Positions 10,267 through 19,287 are shown, counted from the stretch's first letter. The stretch is 64,000 bases of DNA from CALBPI01 sp039033995 (GCA_039033995.1 JBCCBP010000009.1:1-64000); one strand, 5' to 3'. Made by a program: numbers and translations. The notes: generated by a model not told the origin, from the sequence alone.

Positions 10267-11754
10267 CTAGAAGGGCATGCGCCAACCTATGAACAGGCGG
10301 GAATCATTGTTGCTTTCGCCCGTCACGTTGTCTTCGAAACGCGACAAGCCACCGCCCAATTCCAACAATCCACCCGCGAACTCCTTCCTATAACTGATTT
10401 CCAGCGCCGAATACTCCGCAGGTACCGAGGAGATCGTATTGCGGAAATCTGGTTCGCCCTCGGTATTTAGCGACGCGTCTCGCAAAACCACCTGCCATAC
10501 ATCGCCGTCTCGCTCAGCAATAACAGCACCGACGCTGAGTACTTCTGCGTCATTGTCCGCGCTATGACCAATACTGCGCCCCTTGTATCGATACCCGGTC
10601 TCATAGGTAAGGCTGTTATAACCGCAATTCGGGCGGCTGCTGTCCTCGTAGAATTGGCAAGCAGTGCCCGCGTACTCGGCAAAAGCGCGGTAGTTCAAGT
10701 CCCTGTAAACTCCAGCGACCTCAAAGCCTAATTGACCTAGAAAACGACTGGGTAGCCCGCCAGCCTCATCTTCGCCAATCAGCTGTAGGTAAGCGGCGCC
10801 GTTAAGCGGTGCGAATTTGGGCGACCATCGAACATCAACCCCTGCCAGCTGATTACCAGGCTCGTTCGCGATGTCAACGCCTTCATCACCCAAATTGTCG
10901 CGGCCGATCGCAAGCTTGACCAACGTGTCCAGATCGCACGGCCGATCTCCGCTACCACACCATTGCGCGGTTCGCGACAGTCCGATTTCAAGTGAATCAA
11001 GCGGCTTAAAGTTGAGTCTTAGACCCAGAAATCTGGCATTGGGGACAGCCCGTTCGTTCTCTAACTGCCCCCAAACGAAGCTGGCGTCCCAATGGCCCAA
11101 CCAGCTAAGCCACTTACTCTTAAAGGGGGCAGTATCGTTCCTCTCAATGGAAATCGCCGGAATCGGACGCTGGTTGTTACCCAGAATAATACTACCGTCG
11201 TATCCCGGACCCCACCAGCGTTCCATCGCGCCGGCAGAGACCATGTAGTTACCAATCGCGACGCCGACATAACTGCCATCCAGGCGCACGTCCTGGTCGT
11301 CGTCCGGACTGCTCACACCATTGACGACAATCTCGGCCGCGAACCGATCGCCGAGCCATCCAGCAGATACGGCAATATCGGTATCTTCGCGCGCGCGATC
11401 TTCGAAGCCACGCAGCAATCCCGGTTCCGTGTCGTAATGCGCATCGATCTCCGCCTGAATGATGCGCCGCCGCGTTGCCTGACTGCCGATTCGTCGCACG
11501 CGCAGCAATGCCTCGCTCTCGGCATCGGAGAGTCCCTCCGGATCACGGTAGTCTGCGATATCGTTTAGCACGTCACCCCACGACAACGGCCAACTGGTGA
11601 CAGGCGCCTTGATCACACCCGCATCGGCCAGCGTCTGGATATCATGACGCAAGGCCATATCACCGGGCGCCACCCAAGGCCCGGCCTGCGCCGACCAACA
11701 AAGCGCAAACGAGGCGCTGACCGAAACCAGGAATCTGAAGCTGCAAACTCGCAT
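10267..11754 (-). CDS. Wzi-family capsule assembly outer-membrane protein
   Basis: A 495-residue protein with a signal peptide ending near SAQAGPWV. The following WVAPGDMALRHDIQTLADAG and WPLSWGDVL are typical of the Wzi family, whose members form an outer-membrane beta-barrel that binds capsular polysaccharide at the cell surface. The C-terminus ends in an aromatic residue (LFIGWRMPF), as expected for a BamA-inserted barrel. It precedes the export protein by 95 bases and probably opens the polysaccharide transcription unit. The exact promoter is not evident to me in the 77 bases upstream. Confidence 0.85.
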   Translation of the reverse strand: MRVCSFRFLVSVSASFALCWSAQAGPWVAPGDMALRHDIQTLADAGVIKAPVTSWPLSWGDVLNDIADYRDPEGLSDAESEALLRVRRIGSQATRRRIIQAEIDAHYDTEPGLLRGFEDRAREDTDIAVSAGWLGDRFAAEIVVNGVSSPDDDQDVRLDGSYVGVAIGNYMVSAGAMERWWGPGYDGSIILGNNQRPIPAISIERNDTAPFKSKWLSWLGHWDASFVWGQLENERAVPNARFLGLRLNFKPLDSLEIGLSRTAQWCGSGDRPCDLDTLVKLAIGRDNLGDEGVDIANEPGNQLAGVDVRWSPKFAPLNGAAYLQLIGEDEAGGLPSRFLGQLGFEVAGVYRDLNYRAFAEYAGTACQFYEDSSRPNCGYNSLTYETGYRYKGRSIGHSADNDAEVLSVGAVIAERDGDVWQVVLRDASLNTEGEPDFRNTISSVPAEYSALEISYRKEFAGGLLELGGGLSRFEDNVTGESNNDSRLFIGWRMPF

Positions 11755-11831
11755 GGACCAGGATTTCCCTACCCGTTAATCAGGAGCAGGATGATATCAG
11801 GTTATGTTAGAAAACGACGTTTGGAGTCACA

Positions 11832-12422
11832 TCAGATGATGCTGCAGGCCGCCTCGAAATCCAGTCGAGGCAGTCGGGGATGCAGCGCACTTGCATCGCC
11901 GTAACCCAGATTGCAGAGGAAATTCGATCGACAACGACCATCCGGCCAGAATTCGGTATCCAGTCCTGCGGCGTCATAGCCCGACATTGGCCCACAGTCG
12001 AGACCTTTCGCTCTTGCAGCCAGCATCAAGTAAGCAGCCTGTAACGTGCCATTGCGCACCGCGTTGGCGAGCGTGATTTCTTCGCTGCCGGTAAACCATT
12101 CCCGCGCCGACGGTTCATGCGGGAACAACTCCGGGATTTTGTCGTAGAACGTCATGTCGTAGGCGATGATCGCCGTCACAGGCGCCGTCATCGTTTTCTC
12201 GACGTTGGACGGAATCAGGAAGGGACGCAGGCGCTCTCGCCCCTCGTCGGTTACCACAAAAACGAACCGCGCTGGCGAACAATTGGCGCTCGTCGCGCCC
12301 ATTTTGGCTAGGTCGTAGACGTCACGTAGGAGCGTCTCATCGACCGGCTTATCCTGCCATTTGAAGTGACTTCTCGCCTTGCCGAGAATGATGTCCTCAG
12401 CGGTTTCACCGATGGCGCTCAT
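11832..12422 (-). CDS. RutE/HadB-like nitroreductase (putative malonic semialdehyde reductase)
   Basis: A 196-residue flavin-dependent nitroreductase-fold protein. MGATSANCSPARFVFV, VEKTMTAPVTAIIAYD and LDCGPMSGYD are close to the RutE branch, whose members reduce malonic semialdehyde to 3-hydroxypropionate, or act on quinones and nitro compounds, with bound FMN. No other rut gene is nearby, so pyrimidine degradation is not supported by context. The upstream spacing and the different function suggest it is not part of the polysaccharide operon that follows, although it is on the same strand. The annotation is sound at family level; the physiological substrate is open. Confidence 0.85.
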   Translation of the reverse strand: MSAIGETAEDIILGKARSHFKWQDKPVDETLLRDVYDLAKMGATSANCSPARFVFVVTDEGRERLRPFLIPSNVEKTMTAPVTAIIAYDMTFYDKIPELFPHEPSAREWFTGSEEITLANAVRNGTLQAAYLMLAARAKGLDCGPMSGYDAAGLDTEFWPDGRCRSNFLCNLGYGDASALHPRLPRLDFEAACSII

Positions 12423-12464
12423 GCAGCATCTCCTGGGGTTGGTTAGATAAAGGTTGCGACAGCT

Positions 12465-13313
12465 TCACTCGAGAATGTGCCACTGGTCTGCAACATAGTG
12501 GACGCGGTCGTCTTCCTCAAGCTTGCCGAGGTGGGCCAACAGCGAATAGCGTGCGATCGGTAGCAACCGCGGATCCACTTCGTCGTAAACCGATTTGAGC
12601 AGCGTGTCAGTTTCGCAGGGTGCCAGCGGGGCCAGACGCTCGATCACCTTCGCCTCACGCTGTAACCGATGCGCGACAATCCAGTCGACAACGGCATGCG
12701 GGTCGTCCAGCAGTTCACCATGCCCGGGCGCAATCTGATCCACCGGGTATTGCTTCAGCAATGTCAGCGAATCGAGATACTGACGCATATTGCCATCGGG
12801 TGCGGCGATCACGACGGTCGAACCATTCATGATGTGATCGCCGGTGAACAACATACGATTATTGTGCAACAAATAGCACACGTGATTGGACGCGTGACCG
12901 GGTGTGTGGATGACCTGAATACGCAGATCGTCGAACCTCAAAACTTCATCATGTGCGACAACATGGTCTGGCACAAAAAACTGATCGTTTTCGGGAGTAC
13001 TCGGCGGCGGCATGCCGTAGACAGTTGCGCCGCTTCGCTCAGCCAACGCCATCGCTGCAGGCGAGTGATCGCGGTGGGTGTGCGTGACCAGAATGGCGCG
13101 CAACCGACCAGCAGCGTGCGCTAGCATCGCGGCGACGTGTTCGGGCATCGCTGGGCCCGGATCAATCAGCACCAGGTGATCGTCGCCCAGCCAATAGCCG
13201 TTGGTACCCGGTCCGGTCATGATGCCGGCGTTGGGGGCGATGTAGCGTGTCACCCATTCGTCGAGAAGAATCGGCACAGCCGTTTGCATACGCGCCTGCG
13301 AGTCTGTTGTCAT
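12465..13313 (-). CDS. MBL-fold metallohydrolase (LACTB2/RNase-like family)
   Basis: A 282-residue metallo-beta-lactamase-fold hydrolase. The metal-binding signature is THTHRDHSP, with later ligands in HTPGHASNHV, TGDHIMNG and APGHGELL. A C-terminal winged-helix-like tail (LLPIARYSLLAHLGKLEEDDRV) is typical of the LACTB2-like group. The reading frame continues upstream to 13532, but that stretch is the opposite-frame shadow of the NUDIX gene. The start at 13313 forms an ATGA overlap with the NUDIX stop, so the pair is translationally coupled. Such NUDIX-MBL pairs occur in many proteobacteria; the substrate (thioester, nucleic acid or other) cannot be told. Confidence 0.85.
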   Translation of the reverse strand: MTTDSQARMQTAVPILLDEWVTRYIAPNAGIMTGPGTNGYWLGDDHLVLIDPGPAMPEHVAAMLAHAAGRLRAILVTHTHRDHSPAAMALAERSGATVYGMPPPSTPENDQFFVPDHVVAHDEVLRFDDLRIQVIHTPGHASNHVCYLLHNNRMLFTGDHIMNGSTVVIAAPDGNMRQYLDSLTLLKQYPVDQIAPGHGELLDDPHAVVDWIVAHRLQREAKVIERLAPLAPCETDTLLKSVYDEVDPRLLPIARYSLLAHLGKLEEDDRVHYVADQWHILE

Positions 13314-14113
13314 CGGCGTGTGTCCGGCAGCTCGATACGGACGCGCTCGCCATCCTGACGAATGACCGGCAAGACTTCTTGAATGGTCGATGGGTCTATC
13401 GCCTCGGCCGTCGCCATCACCGCTTCGACCGACGTATGGTTCGATAGCCAGCGCAGGTTTTCCACGGTGGGTGGATGCAACTTGAGCTCGCGTTGCATCT
13501 CGGACTGCATCGCCGCGACTGGGCACACCCATCGACTGCGCACCGTCTCTCGACCATCGGCAACCCCGTCCTGGCCATCCGGCACTGCCGCGACGAAAAA
13601 ACGAGTGGCATAGCGGCGCGGCAAGACCTCGGGCGTCGTCCAGAAACTGACATAGGCAATGTCGTCACAAGTCAGCGTCAACGATTCGGCTTCGCACACC
13701 TCGAGTAACGTCAGGCTGCCGTCAGCCAGCGCTCGGCGATAATCCTCAAAGCGGTCGCAATGATCTGTGGCAGCGGGTTGACACAGTTGCCCGCTGAAAT
13801 CTCGTGCCAACAAATAACCGCTCTCCTCAAAGCACTCGCGAATCGCGGCGACCCAGAGCGCGAGACCGCCGGATTCGATATTCAATGTGTTTGATGCTTC
13901 CGCATCACTGATACCCGCACAATACGGCTCCAGTTGCAGTGCAAAGTCGGCATCGGCGGCCAGACCGCCAGGAAACACCCACGCACCGCCAAAGTCGGCG
14001 TTTCGATGCCGCTGCAGCATGAACACCTCGATGCCGTCGTCTGCCGGTTTGTCTCGGACCAACATGATCGTCGCCGAGTCCCGGGCCGGTGCGATCATAG
14101 ATTTTACCGTCAT
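13310..14113 (-). CDS. NUDIX hydrolase (NUDT19-like)
   Basis: A 267-residue NUDIX-domain protein. The Nudix box is present in long form: GGLALWVAAIRECFEESGYL carries the RE-x2-EE-x-G core for magnesium binding, and GGAWVFPGG precedes it. Length and layout resemble the NUDT7/NUDT19 CoA-diphosphatase-like group, so it may hydrolyse CoA esters or other nucleoside diphosphate derivatives. I place the start at ATG 14113 with GGAG six bases upstream. A longer version beginning at 14200 would run into the divergent P-II gene. Its stop overlaps the MBL-fold gene by four bases. Confidence 0.85.
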   Translation of the reverse strand: MTVKSMIAPARDSATIMLVRDKPADDGIEVFMLQRHRNADFGGAWVFPGGLAADADFALQLEPYCAGISDAEASNTLNIESGGLALWVAAIRECFEESGYLLARDFSGQLCQPAATDHCDRFEDYRRALADGSLTLLEVCEAESLTLTCDDIAYVSFWTTPEVLPRRYATRFFVAAVPDGQDGVADGRETVRSRWVCPVAAMQSEMQRELKLHPPTVENLRWLSNHTSVEAVMATAEAIDPSTIQEVLPVIRQDGERVRIELPDTRR

Positions 14114-14199
14114 GCGATTCTCCGCTAGCGCAGGTAATGGCCTGCACGCCGCAGTGATGTACACTTGAGTCAACGCTGCATCGAACCTGGGAGGCCGCA

Positions 14200-14538
14200 A
14201 TGCAACTCATTACCGCTATTATAAAACCGTTCCGCCTCGATGATGTCAGAAATGCGGTCGCAGAACTCGGCGTGCAAGGAATGACAGTCACAGAAGTGAA
14301 AGGCTTCGGGCGCCAACGCGGGCACACCGAGCTGTATCGCGGCGCCGAGTACGTGGTCGACTTCCTACCCAAGAGCAAAATCGAAGTCGCCGTAGCCGAC
14401 GATCAGGCAGAGGCGATTGTCGACGCCATCGTGGAAGCGGCCCGCACCGGAAAAATCGGCGACGGCAAGATTTTTGTGACACCGCTGAGCCAGGTGATCC
14501 GTATCCGTACCGGTGAATCCGGCGATCAGGCGGTCTAG
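14200..14538 (+). CDS. glnK: P-II nitrogen regulatory protein (GlnB/GlnK)
   Basis: A 112-residue trimeric signal protein that reads 2-oxoglutarate, ATP/ADP and often glutamine status. All hallmarks are present: KPFRLDDVR at the start, the T-loop with RGAEYVVDF where Tyr51 is the uridylylation site, and GKIGDGKIFV plus VIRIRTGE at the end. A GGGAGG lies five bases before the ATG. No amtB or glnA follows in the next genes, so this is an orphan P-II copy; glnK versus glnB cannot be decided firmly from sequence alone. It is divergent from the NUDIX gene with an 86-base spacer. Confidence 0.93.
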   Translation: MQLITAIIKPFRLDDVRNAVAELGVQGMTVTEVKGFGRQRGHTELYRGAEYVVDFLPKSKIEVAVADDQAEAIVDAIVEAARTGKIGDGKIFVTPLSQVIRIRTGESGDQAV

Positions 14539-14625
14539 CATTTGCCACGACATCTATCGCGCTGAAATGTTTTCTGCGTCCACATGGTCTGGTAGTGGGA
14601 CTTCGACAACCCATCGCGATACGCC

Positions 14626-15324
14626 ATGACCGAACAAGTGGAATACGACACCGCACTGATTCTGATGTGCAAGCGACCTGACGCGGGCACCAGCAAGCAA
14701 CGTGTCGCCCGAACGGCGGGCAATGACATCGCGCAAGCCCTCGCCGGTCGCTTGCTCGATTGTGCGCTGGCTGATCTGTCACGCTGGCGCGGCCCGACCG
14801 CCATCGCGATCGCCGACGGCACCGATAGTGGCTGGGCACAGTCGATGGCAGAACATCATGTCGTGCTTGGGCAAAAGGATGGCAATCTCGGTGAGCGTAT
14901 CGAATCCGTTACGCGACAGGCCACCGATTTGGCTCCCCGTCAGATTTTGATCGGGATGGACGCGCCGACATTGAATCATCGCTACCTGATGCAGATCGCT
15001 CGTGCACTGCAGGTCTCCGACCTGGCATTCGGCCATGCAGAGGATGGAGGCGTTGTCGCCATGGGCTGCAACGGCAGCTGGCCGAGTCTGCGCGAACTCT
15101 CCTGGTCCACCCCGCAGCTCGGCGCGCAGTTGGGCGAGGCCGCCGTAGCAAACGGGCAAACGGTCAGCTGGTTTTCACCGTTGCCTGACATCGACCACCA
15201 AGACCAGTTCGAGGCCATCGCGGAAGCGTTGCGATCAGACCTACGACCTACTCGTCAGGCGCTGCGACAATGGCTCCTGCAACAGACGCGTGCCGCTGTG
15301 CGCGCGCACTCACAAACGATCTGA
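14626..15324 (+). CDS. DUF2064 / TIGR04282-type transferase (GT-A/CofC-like fold)
   Basis: A 232-residue protein of the family once called rSAM/selenodomain-associated transferase 1. The nucleotide-sugar-like motifs are ALILMCKRPDAGTSKQRV at the N-terminus, ILIGMDAPTLNHRYL in the middle, and the AEDGGVVAMGC region. The family has a GT-A fold related to CofC and is found beside TIGR04283 glycosyltransferases, some in arsenosugar-type clusters. Here the TIGR04283 partner lies three genes downstream and the genes between them are spaced for co-transcription. The expected arsenic methyltransferase or radical-SAM partner is not in the window, so the product of the pathway is unknown. Confidence 0.8.
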   Translation: MTEQVEYDTALILMCKRPDAGTSKQRVARTAGNDIAQALAGRLLDCALADLSRWRGPTAIAIADGTDSGWAQSMAEHHVVLGQKDGNLGERIESVTRQATDLAPRQILIGMDAPTLNHRYLMQIARALQVSDLAFGHAEDGGVVAMGCNGSWPSLRELSWSTPQLGAQLGEAAVANGQTVSWFSPLPDIDHQDQFEAIAEALRSDLRPTRQALRQWLLQQTRAAVRAHSQTI

Positions 15325-15352
15325 TCATTACGATCTGCACGGAGCAAGCACA

Positions 15353-16069
15353 ATGCAAGCCAAGTCGAAAATACTGATTCTGATCGGCGCGATCGCCCTG
15401 CTCGCGGTTGCCGCCACACAGTTTCCGGTCGCCGAGTGGCTGACCAGCCTCGTCGCCTGGATTGATCAAAACAAGCAGACCGCATGGCTGGTGTTTATCG
15501 GTGTTTACATCGCGGCTACCGTACTGATGTTGCCCGGATCGATCCTGACCCTCGCCGCCGGCTACGTGTTTGGCGTGCTCTACGGCACGGCATTAGTCTC
15601 GGTTTCCAGCGTTCTGGGCGCGACAGCTGCTTTTTTGATCGGACGCTCGCTGGGGCGCGGCTGGGTGCGGGAAAAAATTGGCGCTGACGCGCGCCTCGCC
15701 GCCATCGATGCCGCCACCGAGGAACGCGGCTTTATGGTGATGCTGTTGTTGCGCCTGTCACCTATTTTTCCGTTCAACGTGATGAATTATCTGATGAGCC
15801 TGACTGGCATGTCTTTGAAGAACTTTTTCTTCGGTTCATGGATCGGCATGATCCCCGGCACACTACTCTACGTCTACATCGGCTCAGGACTGAGCGATCT
15901 GACAGCGATCCTCGCCGGCGAGTACGAGGCGGGCCCGTATGGTCGCGCTTTCTTCATCGGCGGGCTTATCGCCACGGCAGCCGCCACCGTATTGATCGCG
16001 CGGTTCGCCGCAAAAACGCTGAAAGAGACCATCGGCGTTGACGACGGCACCGCACAACAGGAGTCTTGA
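15353..16069 (+). CDS. TVP38/TMEM64 (VTT/DedA-like) membrane protein
   Basis: A 238-residue inner-membrane protein with about five or six hydrophobic segments and the VTT-domain core: MLPGSILTLAAGYVFG, GATAAFLIGRSLGRGW and LRLSPIFPFNVMNYL. VTT/DedA proteins are thought to move or scramble lipids, including undecaprenyl-phosphate and phosphatidylethanolamine, across membranes. I chose ATG 15353 with GGAG upstream; the longer frame from 15290 lies inside the previous gene. The stop is one base before the flavoprotein start. In several bacteria this protein is next to, or fused with, the same flavoprotein, so a joint function is likely. Confidence 0.88.
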   Translation: MQAKSKILILIGAIALLAVAATQFPVAEWLTSLVAWIDQNKQTAWLVFIGVYIAATVLMLPGSILTLAAGYVFGVLYGTALVSVSSVLGATAAFLIGRSLGRGWVREKIGADARLAAIDAATEERGFMVMLLLRLSPIFPFNVMNYLMSLTGMSLKNFFFGSWIGMIPGTLLYVYIGSGLSDLTAILAGEYEAGPYGRAFFIGGLIATAAATVLIARFAAKTLKETIGVDDGTAQQES

Positions 16070-16070
16070 T

Positions 16071-17534
16071 ATGTATCCGGGTGAGCAATTCGACCAGCAA
16101 TGGCGGTCGCTGGTCTTTCCAGCAGACTATAAGAACCCGACGCCTGAACCCGAAGGCTACAACCTCGTCGTGATCGGCGCGGGTCCCGCCGGTTTGATCA
16201 CAGCGATTGCTGCTGCGGGCCTCGGCGCCAAAGTAGCTCTGGTTGAGCGTCATGCCATGGGTGGTGATTGCCTCAACGTTGGCTGCGTACCCTCCAAAGC
16301 GCTGATCGCGATGGCGAGTCGCAAACACCATGGTGAAGCGGTGAGCTTCGATGACAGCATGGCCTGGGTACGCGAGGTTCGAACGACCATCGCCCATCAT
16401 GATTCGGTAGAACGTTACACCGAAAATGGCGTCGATGTCTTTCTCGGCGAAGCGCGTTTTTTGGACCGGGAATCGATCGATGTGGCTGGCACCAGGCTCA
16501 CGGGCAACAAGATTGTCATCACCACTGGCGCGCGCGCAGCGTTGCCACCGATTCCAGGACTTGCCGATGCGGGCGCACTGACAAACGAAACCGTTTTCGA
16601 CTTGAAAACTCAACCCAAAAAACTGGGCGTGATCGGCGCGGGCCCGATTGGCTGCGAGCTCGCACAATCCTTTGCAAGGCTTGGCAGCGAAGTCCACGTC
16701 TTCGAGATGGCCGATCGGCCGGTGCCGCTCGAAACGCCTGCAGCGGGAGCATTGTTAAAGACGCAACTGGAAAGCGATGGCGTCGTGCTGCACCTCGGCA
16801 CCGCTGCGAAAGAGATTCGCCGTGACAACGACCAGCGCATCATCGTTACCGAAGAAGGCGAGCAAGTGGTCGACGAGGTATTGGTCGCGCTTGGCCGTCA
16901 GCCCAATGTCGATTCATTGAATCTCGAGGCGGCCGGGGTCGACTACGATCCCCGCAAGGGTATTAATGTCGATGCGCAACTGCGTACCAGCAATGCCAAA
17001 ATCTATGCGGCCGGTGATGTCTGTTCGAAATATCAGTTCACGAACAATGCCGATCACCAGGCGCGCATTATTGTGCGCAACACCTTGTTCTTTGGCAGTG
17101 GCAAAGCGCAACCTCACAAAATCGCCCGTTGCACCTATACCCACCCTGAAATCGCACATGTCGGCGCTGAGGAATCCGACCTTGAAGCGAACGGCACCGC
17201 GTACGACACCTATGAGGTCGAGTGGTCAGCGCTGGACCGTGCACAAACGGAAGGCGATACGACGGGCTTTGCGCGTGTCTTGACCGAAAAGGGCAAAGAC
17301 AAAATCTTGTCGGCGACGCTTGTTGGCAGCGATGCTGGAGAACAAATCGCGACGTTGGCCGTGTTGCTGGCCAATGGTCGCGGTCTGGGCGATCTGGACG
17401 CTGCGGTACTCGCTTATCCCACGCGCTCAGAGTATCTGCGCCGCCTGGCCGATGCGTATAACCGCACACGCCTGACCCCATTCGTCGCCGGTCTGTTCCA
17501 ACGTATTCTGCGCTGGCGACGGAAGCCGGCGTAG
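16071..17534 (+). CDS. Mercuric-reductase-like FAD/NAD(P) disulfide oxidoreductase
   Basis: A 487-residue class I pyridine-nucleotide disulfide oxidoreductase. It has FAD-binding GAGPAG (about 36-41), the redox pair C67/C72 in GGDCLNVGCVPSKAL, NAD-binding GAGPIGCE, IYAAGDVCS, and a dimerisation domain. It lacks both an N-terminal heavy-metal-associated domain and the C-terminal vicinal cysteines of true MerA, so mercury detoxification is unlikely; the C-terminus ends in a basic RILRWRRKPA tail. The ATG at 16071 has GGAG seven bases upstream, one base after the VTT gene. Pairing with VTT and two small glycosyltransferases suggests a membrane-associated redox role of unknown substrate. Confidence 0.87.
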   Translation: MYPGEQFDQQWRSLVFPADYKNPTPEPEGYNLVVIGAGPAGLITAIAAAGLGAKVALVERHAMGGDCLNVGCVPSKALIAMASRKHHGEAVSFDDSMAWVREVRTTIAHHDSVERYTENGVDVFLGEARFLDRESIDVAGTRLTGNKIVITTGARAALPPIPGLADAGALTNETVFDLKTQPKKLGVIGAGPIGCELAQSFARLGSEVHVFEMADRPVPLETPAAGALLKTQLESDGVVLHLGTAAKEIRRDNDQRIIVTEEGEQVVDEVLVALGRQPNVDSLNLEAAGVDYDPRKGINVDAQLRTSNAKIYAAGDVCSKYQFTNNADHQARIIVRNTLFFGSGKAQPHKIARCTYTHPEIAHVGAEESDLEANGTAYDTYEVEWSALDRAQTEGDTTGFARVLTEKGKDKILSATLVGSDAGEQIATLAVLLANGRGLGDLDAAVLAYPTRSEYLRRLADAYNRTRLTPFVAGLFQRILRWRRKPA

Positions 17535-17553
17535 TTGCCCAGACTCTGGAAGA

Positions 17554-18267
17554 GTGTCGTTGCCACCACCGCCCAGCGTGTCAATCATCGTGCCGGTGCA
17601 CAATGATATCGCGGCACTTCGCCGGCTGTGCGACAGACTCGCATCGAACAATGCGAGTAAAACCGGCTACGAACTAATTATTGCAGCGAGCAACGAGACA
17701 GAAGCCACAGAACAGGTTGCGCTTGAGTATCAGGCGAAGTTCGTCGTGTCGCCAGCCAACCGGGGACAACAGCTCAACGCCGGTGCGGCACTGGCTGAAA
17801 GCGACCTGCTCTGGTTTGTGCACGCCGATGCCGTGCCACCGGCCACCGCGTTAACGGATATGCTTGACGCCGTCGAACGCGGTCAGCACGGCGGCTGGTT
17901 TCGCTTTCGGTTCTCTCCCCCGGACACCAAAGCACGTCAAGGACTCGCAGCATTGATCAACTGGCGTGCCGAGCGTGGAGTCGCCTATGGTGATCAGGGT
18001 TTATTCTTTACGCGCGCCCTGTTCGCACAAGCCGCTGGCTTTAGCGATGCACCGCTATTCGAAGAAGTTGCGCTCGTGCAATTCTGCAAACGCAACAGCC
18101 GTTTTAACGCGCTCGACAGCGAGATGATTGTTGATGCACGGCGCTGGGAGCGCGACGGCTGGATTCGCCGTACATTGAGCAACCGTGCACTGGCGCTACT
18201 GCATCGTTGCGGCGTTCCGGCAACGACGCTTGCGCGCTGGTATGCACGCAAGCGTCGATCGGAATAG
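17554..18267 (+). CDS. TIGR04283-type family 2 glycosyltransferase
   Basis: A 237-residue GT2-fold protein. The start SVSIIVPVHND, the NRGQQLNAGAALA motif and LLWFVHADA with the metal-binding acidic residue are typical of transferase 2, rSAM/selenodomain-associated (TIGR04283). YGDQGLFF and a short C-terminus complete the family pattern. The start is GTG at 17554 behind GGAAGA; no better ATG exists. It is the last gene of the plus-strand group and ends 12 bases before the convergent stop of the AgmX-like gene, with no obvious terminator between them. Confidence 0.82.
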   Translation: MSLPPPPSVSIIVPVHNDIAALRRLCDRLASNNASKTGYELIIAASNETEATEQVALEYQAKFVVSPANRGQQLNAGAALAESDLLWFVHADAVPPATALTDMLDAVERGQHGGWFRFRFSPPDTKARQGLAALINWRAERGVAYGDQGLFFTRALFAQAAGFSDAPLFEEVALVQFCKRNSRFNALDSEMIVDARRWERDGWIRRTLSNRALALLHRCGVPATTLARWYARKRRSE

Positions 18268-18279
18268 TGATAGAAACGA

Positions 18280-19284
18280 TCAGGCCGGGAAGAAATCGAT
18301 CGGCTTGGTGGTTGTGATGGCTTCGACATCCTTCGCATCAAAGCGGAACAACTTAACCCGTTGAACAAGCTTGCGCTCCAACTCCGGATCATTCAGATCG
18401 CTGGACTCGACCTCACAGAAGGTCACAACGCCTTGTGGCGAAATGGTCAGCTTCAGTACGAGTTTGCCTTCGAGGGTTGGGTCTTTGCGAAGCGCGCGGT
18501 TGTACAGCGCATAGATCGCCCCCTTGTTGCGATCAAAGACCATCTCGATCTCTTCTCGCGAGCGCGAACCGCGGTTACTGGAACCACTGCGTTGTACCGC
18601 GGCGTTACCGGCGCCATTGCCAGCACCGACCGCCGCTACCGGCGCATCGACCTGTGTCGTCGCGCGGCCACTCAGCCCGGTGCCCCCGGTATTGCGTGAC
18701 AGCGCTGCGGTGTTGATACCGCCACTGGCTGCACCAACATTTGAAGTAATCAAAGACCGTTCGTTACGTTCCGCGGCACCGACCGCACCCGTCAACGGAC
18801 GATTGCTGGCCACTTGATTCACCACATCGTTGTCGCGCAGCGATGCAAGATCGTCCGCGAACGGTAGCAAGCCTGCGACAGAAGCCTTCTCGCGCGCCAC
18901 GTCTTCACGGGGCCGCTCGACCGGTTCCGGCTGAACCACTGGCTCGGGCACAACCTCTGGCGGCGGTGTGATTGGATCCGGCTCCTGAGCGACCGGTTCG
19001 GGCTCCGGCTCCGGCTCTTCCACGCGCGGCGGCGGTGGCGGTGGCTCTTTCGGCTTGTCGAGAATCAGTTGCGCAAATCGCGGCTCGATCTCGACAGCGT
19101 CTAATGAGTCCTGCTCGGATACCGGTATGAATGGCCAGATGACGCCGAGCACGAGCGTGACTGCGAGCGTGATCGTCAGTATTTTCCGGAAGCGTTGTTC
19201 CTGCTCATCCGAGATGACCGACCACGGTAGCTGGTAGTCGCGGAAATAAGCCTGGAACGAATTGGGGGCTGCTCTGGTTGCCAT
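18280..19284 (-). CDS. AgmX/PglI-type TonB-like energy transducer
   Basis: A 334-residue envelope protein. A cytoplasmic N-terminus of about 33 residues precedes one membrane segment (ILTITLAVTLVLGVIWPFI). A periplasmic proline/glutamate-rich stretch of about 70 residues (repeated PEP, PPPPPPR) follows, then a low-complexity linker. The C-terminal domain (EIEMVFDRNKGAIYALYNRAL, LVLKLTISPQGVVTFCEV) is the AgmX/PglI C-terminal domain, a TonB-C relative. It is the last gene of the minus-strand operon, three bases after the first ExbD stop. By analogy it passes proton-motive energy from the MotA/ExbD complex to periplasmic or outer-membrane partners. The cargo is unknown. Confidence 0.85.
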   Translation of the reverse strand: MATRAAPNSFQAYFRDYQLPWSVISDEQEQRFRKILTITLAVTLVLGVIWPFIPVSEQDSLDAVEIEPRFAQLILDKPKEPPPPPPRVEEPEPEPEPVAQEPDPITPPPEVVPEPVVQPEPVERPREDVAREKASVAGLLPFADDLASLRDNDVVNQVASNRPLTGAVGAAERNERSLITSNVGAASGGINTAALSRNTGGTGLSGRATTQVDAPVAAVGAGNGAGNAAVQRSGSSNRGSRSREEIEMVFDRNKGAIYALYNRALRKDPTLEGKLVLKLTISPQGVVTFCEVESSDLNDPELERKLVQRVKLFRFDAKDVEAITTTKPIDFFPA

Positions 19285-19287
19285 GCG

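Noticed and set aside
13314..13532. Longer N-terminus for the MBL-fold protein
   Set aside because: This part is in the other frame of the NUDIX gene and has composition unlike the rest of the protein; the ATGA overlap at 13313 is a better start.
14139..14152. GG-N10-GC spacing before the P-II gene, as in sigma-54 promoters
   Set aside because: Only the invariant GG and GC match; the TTGC and CAC parts of the consensus do not. No enhancer-type site was recognised, so I did not list it as a promoter.
16071..17534. Mercuric reductase and mercury resistance
   Set aside because: No N-terminal metal-binding domain, no C-terminal cysteine pair and no other mer genes nearby.
18906..19056. Repeat element in the region of PEP and PPP codons
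   Set aside because: It is the Pro/Glu-rich periplasmic spacer coded within the AgmX-like gene, not a separate DNA repeat.
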